Of a DNA stretch of 64,000 bases, positions 11,622 to 24,700 are shown in pieces. Below the pieces are notes generated by a model, which worked only from the letters and a program-made list of their open reading frames with translations, had not been told where the DNA came from and ran no database searches. Positions within the stretch are counted from its first letter, which is position 1. Each line of letters starts with the position of its first letter. Source of the DNA: Chalara sp. BL73 (taxonomy: Eukaryota > Ascomycota > Leotiomycetes > Helotiales); contig CAKJVC010000068.1 of NCBI GenBank assembly GCA_918026815.1, forward strand, positions 248,001 to 312,000, written 5' to 3'. A program made the translations under genes and the position numbers.

Positions 11622-13272
11622 GTTCTAGCCAACTGATAAACTTACCCGTGATTGTTCCATGGTATCTTTAGGAGGGGGTATAGGCAAATAATCATAATTA
11701 AATACAACCCCAGGGATCAAGAGTATACATATAACGCAATTTTTAGGCTGATGTAATATGCAAGTGCGAGAGATGAGCAGAATAATTTAATCTCAGGCTA
11801 AGCAATCTTTTGAGACAGATTTCTTCTGAGCTGTATAGATGCATTTTAATATTGCCTCTCTCTGCTGGTAGAAAGACAATAATAAGAGGCCTGAAAAGAA
11901 TGTGGATATCAAATTTATGAATATGTTGGTGAAAGTTAACATAAGAGGCATGTTGAGCTTATGATTTATGAGTACTTCAGAGTTAATTGCCAAAAATCGT
12001 ATCTAAAGCTTAAGAATATCAAGTAGGAACAGGTTTACATTCTTAGCTAGAAGCGTATTTTTGTTTGGCCATGCTTGTTGTCATATCCCCCCTCGTTGCT
12101 ATATGCTATTACAATATCACTTACGAATTTGCGCAAAATAGAACATCTACATATCAACCTCCATGTGGAATGGAAGTTTTTGGGTGTGAAGATCTAAGTT
12201 TCACATAGTATTCCCGGTCTCAACTTCAGACCCTGATAACTAACTCCGTTGACTTCTCTGCTCCTCCATATTTTCTTTGCTTAGCATATGTAGTACCAAA
12301 TTAGAGAGTTGGCTTCTTATATACACATTTTCTTTCGATACCAATGAATGATAGACAGGCAAAAATATTCAGCCATGCGGCTGTCAAGTGAAGGAGTGAA
12401 TATATAATTCCTTGCTGGCTAGGCTAAAAATAATTATCATCCTTAGAAACCTCGGGTGTTCATTCTACAGAGATCAAGTATCAATGGGTTATTGGAACAT
12501 GAGGAGTATTGAACGCAAGATATCATGTCTGTAAGGTTATTAAGCTGCAGATTGCCAGCTTGATGAGCTCTGCTTATTTAGCTGCCCCGTCTTTCCAATC
12601 TTGGCTAGGTGATGCATTGTGTTGGATGCCTTTTTTATTCTTATAACATTGCTGTTGCTTCTTCTTCTTTGCTGTCAATTATTTGCTTCTATGCCTGCTA
12701 CCTTCTACATGTATTTTAAGCTTAAAAGGTCAACACATATTTGAAAGCGTTTCTAACAAAAGCTTGATAAAACATATAGCTTGAGTATTTGCCTATAACT
12801 TTACTAGAGTAGGAAATAGAATTGGTAACCCTAGCTTTGTAACTTATAGTGTTTCAACCGAGACTGGTGATCTTTTATTATTAAAAGTACAGCTTGCTTA
12901 GCTTATTTAAGGCTCAAGCTAGTTCTAAAAAAGGCTTGCCTTGGAAAACCGGTGCTTTTAAAGCAATAAAACTCTATGCGACGGTGTGCCAAGGCTGTTT
13001 GTAACCACCCAACCCCCATTTTTTTTCCTTTTCGTTCTTTGGCTTTAGATCCGTAATTGTAGCTAGTCTTTTAAGAAGCATTTTAATTGTATTTGTGCTT
13101 GGATGCCCTGTATTGAGCTTGCGACAATCCTTGTAAATTTCATTGCAGTCCGCTGCGCCTCATCTTTTTGGCGTAACACTACAGCTACAGATAGCAAGGC
13201 TGTGCAGTACAAATGTGTATATATGCCAGTCAGCACTGCCCACCAATTTCGATTGTCGAGTGATTTAAGTTC
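11622..13272. other. 1.65 kb AT-rich intergenic region
   Basis: No gene is seen. The DNA is AT-rich, with many short AGCTTA/TAAGCT-like words, and only frames below 70 codons occur. It probably contains degraded repeats and the promoter of the zinc-finger gene. Nothing more specific could be recognised. Confidence 0.5.
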
Positions 13273-16200
13273 ATGGAATTCGGCTTTGCGTCTTGCGACA
13301 TCTTTATTATGATGGAAATACCTCCTCCACTGCCCCCTCCTCGATATTTGGCGGATACTTCAGCTGGCGAAAGTGGTGGATCTGATTTGGCATGGAGCTG
13401 GACAGACTCGCGTAAGGCTACCAGCGACTGGAGGTCCACTTCCTCCGTTTCATCTAGGCCCAGCTGGTACAGGAGGAGGTTCGCAGGTAGAAGGAATGAT
13501 CTGAACAAGCAGCCAGAGTTATCCTATCGTGAATTTTATTTAAATACCATTAAGGAAATCCAGGCCGAGGCAAATTCAAATCCAGAAATAAAATTAGACA
13601 GGAATCCAAAAAATGAGGGCTATGCAAACTCATCAGAGACAATCACTGCGTCAAATAGGTCAGTTTACCATTCCAAGCCTCTGAGCGGGCTTAGAAATCA
13701 TACCCAGCTGCGGAGTATTATAGATTACTCTATTGCTGGTTTACAATTATTTCCGAGTCCTCCTTGTCATCTAAGTGAGAAGACTCTCTCGTGCCTGACT
13801 GATTCAGCCTGAAAACGATGATTAACAATTTCATGTAATGTAGGCCGATATACGACGAACCAATGCCAGCTCAACTAGGGTTCCAAACCAATGCACAAGC
13901 ATATGATAGACCATTAGTGCAGGCGCTGGATGCTAGGAACGATACCAACTATGCTGCACGAGGATACTCGACATCAACTTCCAGCTTATATGCTAACCAT
14001 TCCCTTGCGTCTCGAAGACTGGGACAGCTAAAGCCGCTTTCTCTGCCAATTAGTCCTCTGGTCCCTGGATTCTTCGAAGACTCATTGAATCCGTGGGAGG
14101 AGATACGTCTAAAAGGGCTTCACACACACGATTATTCTACTCAGCCTGATGCTTTAGCTGGTCAGAAGAGGCGAGCTTCTTCTCCACCAAGGGACTCCCA
14201 CTTATCAGGGTTGCCATCATTGGACTCTAGTCCACGTACAATTTGGACGAGAATCCATCACAACGGATCATTGGAAATTGGACCTGTCCTGACTTCCCAA
14301 AACATACATGAAAACCTAAAATCTTCCTCATTTGGCAACGATCCCAAGATTTCAGGTCTCTTCATGTGCGAGTGTTGTCCAAAGAAGCCCAAAAAGTTCA
14401 ATTCTGAAGAAGAGCTACAGTACCACCTTCCCGCCCAAATATCCGTAGAATTGGCTGACAGTTTAATCCAGAATGCATGAACAGGAAAAGCAGTATTTAT
14501 GTGCTTATTGCCGCAACAGTTTCAAGAACAAAAACGAAGCCGAGCGCCATCAAAATTCACTTCATGTCCGTCGCCATTCCTGGTCTTGCGGAGTGCTCTC
14601 GAGCTATATAGAAGCGTTTCACAGTTCTCCCACACGACCAGATGAAACAGATACATGCGGATATTGTGGGGAAGACTTTCCTCGCTCTGGGTCCGGATCC
14701 ACAATTGCAATAGCAACACAGCAAGACTGGGAAGTGCGGTTAAGTCATCTTCAAGAAATGCACAAGTTTGGAGAGTGCAATCATGCCAAAAAGTTCTTCA
14801 GAGCGGACCAATTCAGACAGCATTTGAAGTATATCCATGCTGCAACAAGGGGGAAGTGGATGGACGTCTTAGAGAATACGTGTATGAAAGATGAGGTTCT
14901 CAAACCTATTGCTTCTAGACATCTCACAGTGCCTCAAAGCCTTGAAACGATCTCAGGATCAGATAAAAAGCAACTTGGATTGCCTAACGCTCCTCAGGAA
15001 ACTGGTGATGATACGGATGCCAAAACGTCCTTCTCAAAAGATAGTGGATATTCTAGCATGGTGTCAAAGGCTCACAGGCCAACTCCCGATAGCGGCGAAA
15101 AAAAGAGTGAGACTGACAAGTGGGAGTCTGAATCTGTAGCTTCTATTCGAAGTTTAGTTAGCATGAACACAATTTCTTCTGTTAATCCTACTGCGGCTGG
15201 AGGAGCTGCTGAAGAGCTGGCAGAGATGCTCGTTAAAGACGATCTGATTTGCGGCCTAATTATAGATGGCTATAAGAACTTCGGCCTGGGCCGGTTTGAG
15301 CGGAATTTACGTCGTATTCTCAAGAGGTTCGCATTCAGTCTTCGGAGAGAAGCACGAAACGACTTGGAAAAAAGCGCAATTCGACTTATACATAATTACA
15401 GGGCGTATGTAATTATATTGATCAGAAAGCGTCTCAAGCTTGCTGAAGATAGGTTTGCACCCTCCTTGGATGGCCTCCAAAAGCAAAAACAGTCACAACT
15501 TGCGCTTGAGAGGTTTCTGGAATCTCTTCCAGGTGTAGAGGAAGTCGTCGCCGATGATGAAATTCAAGAAAACGGATCAGGAAGCGATAATGATAGCGAC
15601 CTTAGCAACGGCGAGCAACCATACCTACCTACTTTAGAGAGAGTCAAATTGTACCTACTCTCTTCGATAGCCTACTCTGAACTTAAACAGCAGCTTACTG
15701 AGTTTGTGAGGGCATCAAACATTACAAATCCTCTAGAGAGTGACGACTCACCTCGGATTGAATCGAACACTGGATCTGATTGTGTAGACAAGGTGAAGGA
15801 AGAAAGGCCAGCTGCAGAACAATACATTGTACTAGATCTTTCACCATGCCCAAAGCCGGAGGTAAACTACCTACAATTCGGGTCGCCATCTACCCGAGGC
15901 GTGCAATTTACCTGGAATGCGGCATTTGATATGCCTCAGCCAAAAGAGGTAACACAAAGGCTGCAAAAGTGTAATCTTGACAGAGTGTTAGAAGGAGGCT
16001 CGCATAAGGCTACTATCGAACAAAATTCCCTTGAAGCAGCCAGCAAAGCAGACTATCCTCGAGAATCAGTTGCATACAAAAGACAGCCGCCGACACTTGT
16101 CAGCAAAGAGGTGTGCTTAGAAAGCTGGGAACCCAAGCGTGGAAGGCTTGAGGAAGCTATGTTATCATTGAAGCCCTTGATTACTATGAGTCCACAATGC

Positions 16201-17299
16201 GTATCGCGTTTATCACTTACACTTCAGAATTGGTGGGCGAGGTCGACGAGAAAGCCAGTCAACAAAAATCGTTCACGGATTGAATGGACATGTGTAAGTA
16301 TATAATATCGTTGACCAGCTTATGATAGTTCTAAGTGTTGATAGGCTTGTGGACATGACCTGTTTGCAGACTTCAACACCCAGTCACCAACCACGCTGAA
16401 TAAACATTCCGCGATACTAAAATACACAGCTGACAGAAACTCACAAAGTATCACATCGCAAACTTCGGCGAGTACTTTGGCTCTGCCACCAACTGCACAT
16501 GTTCAACACTCAAGCTCTTCCGATCTTTGGAAGCAGACACCTCAAACCCTAAGTAACCAAATGCTTGCTTGCTCTTCACAGACGCCTTCTGTGACCTCTA
16601 ATAACGGCTTAAACCTCTCGTTTTTAGAATTATGTGTCAACACTGGGCCACATCTAAAGAGTTTGGCAGAAATCGACGTTGCGAACATCTCAACCGACGG
16701 GGCGCTCTTCCGAGCTCTGAAAGAACAGTACCTCCATCTGCGAGGATTTCGTTCCAAGTTCTGGTTATTGAAGCCCGCAGCAGTTTCTTTTGTCCGAGTG
16801 CGTCTAATCCCTTGTGTGTTAGGACAGCGCTTACAATCCATAGTTCTCCCTTGAAAACCGGCATAAAGTAGGAATTCTACAAAAACCTCTAGCTTTACCA
16901 CCGAAGAGCGAAGTAGACGCCAAGAAATGGATATACGACCCATGTCCGTTAGACGGAGACATACCTATTGCAGAAGATCTATTTCTCCACTACCTTCAGT
17001 GCAGCGAAGGCTCTAGCACGCTCTTCTGGATGCAGAGATTTCCGCGTAAACTCGAGACGAGCCTTCTCAAGTCAGCAGCTCCGGCTACCTTTGGGTGGGG
17101 TATTCACATTGACGAAGGCCCGGATTTTGCAGTATTATTCAAAGCGAACTTTATTGTCCTGCTTTTGAGCGGAGTAGCGGCAGGGCTATGGACAATTTTC
17201 GAGCATGATTTTCAAGGAGCGTTTGGGTTTGCCTGTTGGATTATTGCTGTGTTGAACAGTCTTTTGATGGCGTATATGTTTAAGTGGAAGCAAGAATGA
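13273..17299 (+). CDS. Large C2H2 zinc-finger protein with C-terminal membrane hairpin
   Basis: Five exons (13273-13658, 13844-14419, 14472-16293, 16345-16797, 16844-17299) give 1230 residues. Splices restore SNRPIYDEPMPAQL, EEELQMHEQEKQYLCAYC, IEWTCACGHDLFADF and VSFVRFSLENRHKVG. Residues about 303-390 carry a Cys pair (FMCECC), a C2H2 finger (YLCAYC...AERHQNSLH, from 329), then a CGYCGEDF finger and a GECNHAKKFFRADQFRQHLKYIH unit. The middle is low-complexity with an acidic patch. A CxCG motif and a VSFVRF module precede two membrane helices near residues 1182-1198 and 1206-1226. Many fungal genomes encode this finger-plus-hairpin design; its function is unknown, so it could be a membrane-tethered regulator. 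Homologues as I recall them begin MEIPPPLPPP, so the true start may be 13309 or 13312. Confidence 0.8.
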
Positions 17300-18667
17300 C
17301 TCAGGGGCAATTTCTATTGCTCGATTTTCTAATGCTTCTGCGAAAAGGCGACTTTCCCAAACGATGGCACACTTTGATGAAGATTTCCTTTGCCCGAAGC
17401 AGCTTTACTTTAATATTCCTGGGGCTCACTAGACCCAAGAGCGCTCTGAATATTCTTAATTATTTACATTCGAATGTAGAAACAGATTAATTAGGTAGTC
17501 TTGTACGGCGCGGTCCATTACGGCATTGGGGTAATGTTAATTTTGTTCCAAAAGGTTAGCAGTCAATCACTAAATTTGTAGTGGTAACTTGGCGGCTAGT
17601 CAAAGATGTAGCGGCTGCTTGCTGAGGTCGCAATAGAGTGAGAAATGAAAACGGCCATCTAATGCAGTTACTCTGAGCTTAAACGTTCGAGTACTTTTCT
17701 CACATTAAAAGTTTATTCCTTACCCGATCAGAAATTTCTCAGAATTTGATTTCACCACCACCGCTTTCACCCATAGCAATTCTCTATCGAAACATTAATC
17801 TCATAGCAACTTATAAATATATTAAGTACAATATTACAGTTCAAACCAAAACCAGATCGAGATCCGTTCACGTGCAAGTCGTAAAGCAGAGTCGCCATGG
17901 AATATTTTGTATGCTTCAAGAAAATTTGTTCTCTGAACTCATTGATCGTCTCCGAAGCTCTGGAATTAGTGCTTGTAGCTAGTATTAGCTGATCAAGCTG
18001 ATTCAGATTGGTGTCAGGGAGCTAAATTAGCTCTGGAGACGGAGGGACACATCAAGAAATAGGGGCTTTAGCGAGCGGGTCAAGCGAGCCTATCAGGCTA
18101 AATTGGCAATGCAATTGGTTCCAAGCACTCACGTTGTGGAAAAGATTCTTTACTATCTTCCATATAAGTAGAAGAGTCTTTTTGCTTGAATATAAGATTC
18201 ATATTTCTATATCGCCAGACCGCAAGATGGCATTCGCCAATTTCGAGGAAAATGTAGGTAACTTAGGGAGCCCATAGCGGCAGACTAGTATGCGCACCGT
18301 TTCTATCCAGATCTAAAGTAAAAATAGAAGCCTCAATTTGGTTTGAACTATATGCTATCTTTTCAACGAACAGCGGGATGAAATTAAACTTCCGGTTCAA
18401 ATCACAATGCACTAACTTATAGTCAAATACACTAGTTTCTCTTAGAATTCGAATGGCTACTCAGTTCGAATTCAAATGGTCTTTTCCTATATATTGCGTA
18501 CCCCTTCCCTTCCCTTTCAAAACATCAAGTTATCTTGACGACGCATCTTTACTCGCCCTAAACTTAATTTGATTCTAACCCTCCGCTCTTTAAGCATCAT
18601 TGAATTCTTACCTGAACCTCCAGTTAATCACTGAACCTCTCAATCCAATAAAAACACTACCAACGAA
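17300..18667. other. Intergenic with 9-bp-arm inverted repeat
   Basis: No supported gene; frames are below 80 codons. An inverted repeat lies at 18445-18473 (listed separately). The last 200 bp upstream of 18668 are pyrimidine-rich and look like a promoter and leader. Confidence 0.5.
18445..18473. repeat. Inverted repeat GAATTCGAA/TTCGAATTC
   Basis: Two perfect 9-bp arms (18445-18453 and 18465-18473) surround an 11-bp spacer. It lies 195 bp upstream of the ATG at 18668. It could bind a dimeric regulator such as a Zn2Cys6 factor (TCGAA half sites) or be chance in AT-rich DNA. Confidence 0.6.
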
Positions 18668-19690
18668 ATGTCCGCGCCATCACAGCCGGTGCTACGTGAG
18701 GTCGCCCCAACGGCCCACGGGGAGCAAACCTTCTCTGAGCGAGAACAAGACCTGTGTGTCAAAGGACCTGTACAGCGAGCCCGAGGTGAAGAATGGAGGC
18801 GTAATATGTTTGGTGAAACATCATTTGACCGGGAGAGCCGTTTACAACTTGCAGAGGAATTAGGAATTATTCCAGTTTCTTCTCATCCCCGGCCGCCCAA
18901 AGCGTCCCATTTGATGGATATCAGCACTGGGCAAAAGCCAATTCAAGAACAAGGCTCTGAGCATCAATCCGGCGCTAGCTTTAGTCGTTCATCTAGCGGA
19001 ACGAACATTATGGCCCCCTTTAACACAGTGCTTGGTTGCAATCTGCATTCCGATTCAGAGAATGGCATCTCGGCCCATTGCTCACCTCAAGACCTCCAAC
19101 AGAAGGAGAACCATCAGCAGCGGGACGATCAGGTCACCCAGGAGCGACGCAATAGACCTCGTAAATCTACTACCTTCGCCCAGCCCGTCGAAAGCTGGGC
19201 TGACGGCTCTGTCTCGAAGAGAGAGGAAAGAGAGCGGGAGCGACATGGGGAAGCAGCCGTAACAGCAACCGCCAGAGCGATCCAGGATATCATCAGGAAA
19301 AAGAGGTTCGTCCGGCTGCAGCGCAAAGAAATCGAGGAAGAAAGGGAAGCCGCGTACGATCGCATGATCGAACGGCTGAGGGAGGAGGAAGAAAGGGAGG
19401 CGAGGGCCGCGGAAGAGCGCGAGATACGGCATCGGGTCTACGTGATCAACTTCGGCCGCCTTACCCCGGCGCAACAAGAAGCTTCTGATCCGGCCAAGCT
19501 TGCGAGGCCGATTAACCCCGTGTTCGAGCGGCTGATGTCGGACCAGGAACAGGAGTATGCGAGCGAGCGGGCGTTCTTTGATGGGCTCGCCTGGAAGCGA
19601 AGGCATGGGCAGAAGATTGCATACTACGCTAACGGTTCATTTTACCACTATGATGGATACGTTAGCGAGAAGCTGGAGGCTTGGGAATAG
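18668..19690 (+). CDS. Unrecognised charged coiled-coil protein
   Basis: This is a single uninterrupted 340-residue frame with higher GC than its surroundings. I do not recognise the family. Residues 1-170 are hydrophilic and Ser/Gln/Arg-rich, probably disordered. Residues about 175-260 form a long Arg/Glu-rich helix (repeated REER/EEEREA patterns with IIRKKRFVRLQRKEIEEERE), probably coiled coil. The last 80 residues look globular (VYVINFGRLTPAQQEASDPA, then FFDGLAWKRRHGQKIAYY). There is no signal peptide or membrane segment, and basic runs could direct it to the nucleus. The start follows a leader with in-frame stops. The antisense 174-codon frame at 19082-19606 is a shadow of this GC-rich charged region. 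Confidence 0.65.
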   Translation: MSAPSQPVLREVAPTAHGEQTFSEREQDLCVKGPVQRARGEEWRRNMFGETSFDRESRLQLAEELGIIPVSSHPRPPKASHLMDISTGQKPIQEQGSEHQSGASFSRSSSGTNIMAPFNTVLGCNLHSDSENGISAHCSPQDLQQKENHQQRDDQVTQERRNRPRKSTTFAQPVESWADGSVSKREERERERHGEAAVTATARAIQDIIRKKRFVRLQRKEIEEEREAAYDRMIERLREEEEREARAAEEREIRHRVYVINFGRLTPAQQEASDPAKLARPINPVFERLMSDQEQEYASERAFFDGLAWKRRHGQKIAYYANGSFYHYDGYVSEKLEAWE

Positions 19691-20892
19691 ACCGCTGTTG
19701 CTTGAGTGTATGTGGCGGAAGATTTAGCTTTCAAGCCTTGTTGTACCTGACCGGGAGTATTGTTTCCAGAACTTGAATTATATGACCCGAATGATGGCGG
19801 CTGGAGTTTGAATCCTTTTTGCTTTTTGTAGACACTATATCAGTATTTCTAAGTTATATTTCACTCTCCTAGACTGTATTTTGGGAATAGAACCAGTATA
19901 TCAAATGCATCTCCAGGAATGCAAATTAGTCCGATGTGAGGTATCGCTCTATAGCCTATCTATGGGAAATCAATGCTGCTTCCCCTGGCCATAGTTGCGG
20001 CATTAGAACGCCTCCGAAGTTTGACTTACTCCCTTCGTTATTATCTTAAAGCTGATTCATTGCGTACACGTACCAAATTTTAAGAACAGCGCCAAGGTAA
20101 GCATCATATATTTGTCGAGTTAAACGTACAACAACAGCAGCAACATATACACAAATCCATAATATGAACGCAAGCAACCAACAGCTCATTTCAAATCTCA
20201 ATCTCTTCACTTGAAGCCCGCATGGTTAAACTCATGCAGAAGCGAATCTAAATGCAGGGTCCGCTCATACTGTTGCAATGTAGAGTGGCAATTATTAGCT
20301 CCACCTTTCTAAAAGATAGCTACTCTTTCTATGGCGATTGCGAAATTCTTGTCTAGGCGGACGTTCTGTATTTGCGTAAGTAGCCGTTGCATTGCATTGC
20401 GTGTAGTTGGAGAGAAAAGAGCCGTACAAGATAGGGGGTTGGGGGAAAGAGCGGATTTGCAAGTTTAGATAAAAATTTTAATACACAAAATTGATTTCTC
20501 TCTGCTTTTTAGTTGAGTCGGTAATGGAACAGATGCTGAAAAACTGTCGATAGGCAAGGATTACGGTATTTGATTTGGTAAGTATAAACTTTTATTCTTA
20601 GTGATGGGAATATAAAGGGTTTAATTGGGGGTATGCTGACGTCCTTTGGAACATGGCATTGTCGAAACTTGTACTTAGTTTTCGACATCCGGTGGAGCAA
20701 TCTGCACTTGCACGGTGAAACAGAAATTTGACGCAGGGTGATGCTCAGGTTTACAATATACAGTTTGTTATTAGGTATTATTATCGATGATCCAGTCATT
20801 CAACCGTTATTATACAAGCCCCCAACTCCGATATTTCCTTTTCCGGCCTCCCATCGCCAAAAGATCCAATCTAATCCGGAGCTACGTTATAC
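19691..20892. other. Intergenic between convergent genes
   Basis: This is the 3' region of the coiled-coil gene and of the MARVEL-like gene on the other strand. Only a 96-codon reverse frame of poor composition (20509-20799) is present. No RNA gene or repeat was recognised. Confidence 0.5.
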
Positions 20893-21780
20893 TTAGTAGT
20901 TGGTACCGGCAGTGGGATTCTGATTGTAAGGCACATGGCTTCGCTGGTAGCCGTCTCCGTGAGGAACCCCGGTATGCTCACCATACTTCGCATGGCCAAC
21001 AGGGTACTCTCCGACCGCTGTAGTATCGGTGGCGTAGGATGTTCTCATATCCGCAGGTACGGCGTGGGGAGGGAGCGCATCAGGGTGTGTCTTGGTGGCG
21101 AGCTCGGGGTCGCGAGTAGTGCGTGGCTTACGCTGCCAGAACTTGCGCTTGGGGCGACCGGCAGTGTAGCCGTTGCTGGGGGAGGGGCCAAAGGCTTTCT
21201 CCTTCTTGTGGTGCTTCATGAGGCCAAGCTCGACGAAAATGGAGAGGAAGAAAAAGATACTATTCATACGTTAGTGTCTTTTGCGGTCAAGGTGGTAGGC
21301 GGAAGGTAAGGCTTACATTCCGACGATGGCAACAGCAAATGCAGCAGTCTCGAGCTTACAGGCTGTGTAGAGCGATGGCAGATACACGAATCCACCATCT
21401 CCGCTGGAAACTCGGTTGTCTCTGTTTCCCGATCCGAGAGGAGTGTTCACGGTGCCACTACAACTATCGGTGCCTCCACGGTATGCCCAGGCAATGTAAA
21501 TGAATGCGCCGGTAAAGGCGAGGTCGAAAAGAATGCCGAGGAGTGAGAAGACGGCAATACCACCGAGGCAGCAGACCAGGAGGAGGGCCAAGATTGTGTA
21601 TATCACAGCTGCACCAGAAACACCGGTCACGGCGCGGATGTATGTCGCAATGTAAAGGCCATGGTTGTGCAGGACAGCGAGGTAGTAGCACGAGATGCCA
21701 AGAACGATGGCCGCGCAGCAGAACTGGATGAAGCGCAGGAAAAGAGACAAGCCCTTGAGAGCGACCCCGCCGAAAGCCAT
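20893..21780 (-). CDS. MARVEL-like tetraspan membrane protein
   Basis: Two exons on the minus strand (21317-21780, 20893-21259) joined over a 57-bp intron with a CACTAAC branch site give 276 residues. Four hydrophobic helices are visible: about residues 8-28, 42-65, 68-92 and, spanning the splice, 135-165 (ending IIFFFLSIFVELGL). A short charged loop follows the third helix. The C-terminal 110 residues are hydrophilic and Pro/His/Lys/Tyr-rich, probably cytosolic. This fits the fungal MARVEL-domain proteins of plasma membrane or vesicle membranes, whose roles include membrane apposition and eisosome-like domains. The start is the MAFGGVALKG methionine; an upstream GTG-opened extension is leader sequence. 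The gene appears intact. Confidence 0.8.
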
Positions 21781-24700
21781 GTCTGTTCGAGAGATGAAGG
21801 TGTTGATGTTTTGTTCTAAGTGATGTGTTTGTTTGTTGTTGATACAGAAGGGAATGAGGAGGGGAAAAGGAGGGGGCTGTGGAATATATGAGGGATGGGA
21901 ACGGTTCCACGGATTTGGAGCCAAGATGGCAGGGCGATCCTATACATCATCGCCATGTCTCAAAGCAAGGTTATATAGTGGCCGCCCATTGCCGGTTACC
22001 CATCCTTTTCGTTATTGGCACATGCTTCCCACAGTGGCCGCCTGTCTAGTTACCCGCATGCATTGGGCAGGGAATGGCTGCGGATGCTGTGATCAGTATC
22101 GTGCGTCTTTGATCTTCGTGAGCTGCACTGATACTCTCTAATCGTACAACCTCGCGCTCACAAGTACCGTTTGCGTACCATCAAGGGGCTTAGCTGTCTG
22201 GTGGATGGACGAGAGCATGATGATTGGTTGAAAAGCATGCGAGCGACAAAGTTAATCTGTGAAAATTTGAGTTTTGACGATGGTCAAGAATTTGACGTCA
22301 TAACATTCCAAGTTTTACCCAACTTGCACCATCTGTGGCGGTGCATGCAGCCACCCGCAGCTGTGGCGCAGGCAAAAACCTCTACTTCTGCTTTTACGAT
22401 TCATGATGGCTGCATGGAGAAGGGGAACAAAATTGAAAGTGATCAAAAGATGGACTCCATCGGGGCTTTCATTGGACGAGCTTGAAAATTCTCAGGATGC
22501 CGCAAACTCATATGATCCCTATCGAAGACTGGCATACCGAATCTGGAAATCCTAAGGGCTTGCCATTTCGACCGTGATTGGGACTTGGTGAGAGTAAGTG
22601 TTGGCTTGAGATGGCGCGAAGTCGATTCTATCGTTAATAATTTGCGCAATTTACGAGCCCAGGGCATGGAAGTTTCCAACATGATCTTTATACAGGATGT
22701 CAAGGAGAGGAGTAGAGGAGTAGGATTCCAGGATCAGGATTGACGGATTCATCCTTATGTTTAGACTCATTTGACCATATACACGTTTGATTGAGAGGCA
22801 ATTGTAAGCTCAAGCTCATAGTGAGCTTGGCGAGAATGTCTAATTAGTGCTTGAAGTATCTCCACCGTCGTATCAACAATTGCTTGTCCTATATTTCTGC
22901 AGGCAAACTATGTCCTTATCTAATGTTTACATGTGCAACTTTGGCAAATCTAGCAGTTTGAAACCCCTATACTCCAATATTGCATTCCTTACAGCATAGC
23001 CTCTACACTATTTGCAAATCTATGGTCTGTAAAGACGTCAAATTACAGTTTATAGCAAAGCTATGATTCTATTCAACCTAGCAAGCAAGACGTTAAAGCT
23101 AGGACTAGGCGAAATTTCCTTCATTCTTTTGCTTTAATATTACCAGCCTTATACCATTTCTGTCTCTGATCTAAAGATGAGAGTGGATGGCTTTGTGTCC
23201 TCATAGGCTACATTCTATCTTTCCAAATCACGTATATCAACCTGTAGCATTCAAGTACTTAACAGCGATAATAGAATATAGGAGCCCAAGCTATAAGTTT
23301 GATTACAAAACTCATAATTAGTTTAATCGGTAGGTTGTAGCCTGCCAAAATCACAGGTAAAAATGGCGAGCATTTAGATTAACAGACCCAGAAAAGCCGA
23401 TAATCATTCACAGGTCTTTGTTGAATAATTAATGTTCAAAGCTAAGAAACCTGCTCCGTGGAAGGCTTTGTATTTCAAAGCCTCCGTCACGGCTATCTTA
23501 TTCACTTAGGGCATCTCTGCGTTTGATTAAAAATCCAATACAGCCCTTCGCCAGATTTTGGAAAGTATTAAATAAAGTTTAAAAAGACCTTTGTCAAATT
23601 TTCAAGAAAAAATATGCCTCTAGTCGAATCTCAACACACTTCACAGTCAACCTGTCAAATCGAGAACTATGAAAGAGTGAAGTTGTTTTCAGCAATGAGG
23701 TATTGGCCCGAATCCAAGAATGCATGGTCAGCCTTCGACAAGCGACAGCTACACAGTTTTTTTAAGAAAATATGCTTAAATTATTCTCACCTGTGCTGCG
23801 GCAGATAAGTGTGCTTTCTTTCTGCCCGCGGGAAGGGACATGGCAATGAAAACAGGTGAGCCTTTCTGGATGTCATAAATCGAGAAATGAACAGAAAGCA
23901 ACTTAATCATCCAAATATCCGCGGAATATGCGCGCAAATGCTAAGAAGGCAAGGCGCGAGCACTACATTGTAGTTTGAAAACACTGTCATCCAAGGCCAT
24001 GCAGATATTTAGATTGCGACAGAGCAGCTGGGTACGGAAGTTCCGGGCCGATACATCAAATCTACTTGAATACTGGACTTATTAAATTGGCTCCAAATCT
24101 GAGGAGCTTAAAATTCTGGGGGGAAAATGGGTCTGCTAGGCTCGTGAGACTTGTAAAGCTTCGTTTAGAGCCGCAGCCTCTTATGCTTTTGGCGACGTAA
24201 CGGACCTTAGGGATCTAATACGTCCTCACCCTGAGCTATGGATTTGACGTAAATATCGAGAACCAGGCCCGTAGTGCGCCATTTCACAATCTACTCTCAA
24301 ACCAGCTTCCAAGCGCTCTTCATTCTGGAAAATCCGCCACTAGAATGCCGTGGCTTTAAGTAGCCGTTCCATATTAAGCGAGCTTCTCAGCCTAGTCCAC
24401 GCAAGATGAAATAGTCGACAAAGTGGACATCCCTCATCTGCTTGGTTGCTGGGCACTCTACCTTGCTAGAGCGCATCAGAGTATATGTTTAGAGCATACT
24501 TTAGACTGGAAACTCTCTCTCCCGCCTCTTGAACGAAGAGAGTACGTAATCTTTCCATTTTATAATAGTTGAGAATAACGCCCACTGAACAGGAATTCCA
24601 ACCGTCCCGTGGCGCTTATAATGCGAGACACGCTGCTAAAGCGTATTCCAACCTCAAAGGCTTAGTAGTATCATTCCGAAACTGTACGAAAAAAGGAAAG

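Noticed and set aside
19082..19606. 174-codon reverse frame
   Set aside because: Antisense to the Arg/Glu-rich coiled-coil region of 18668-19690; such codons leave the opposite strand open.
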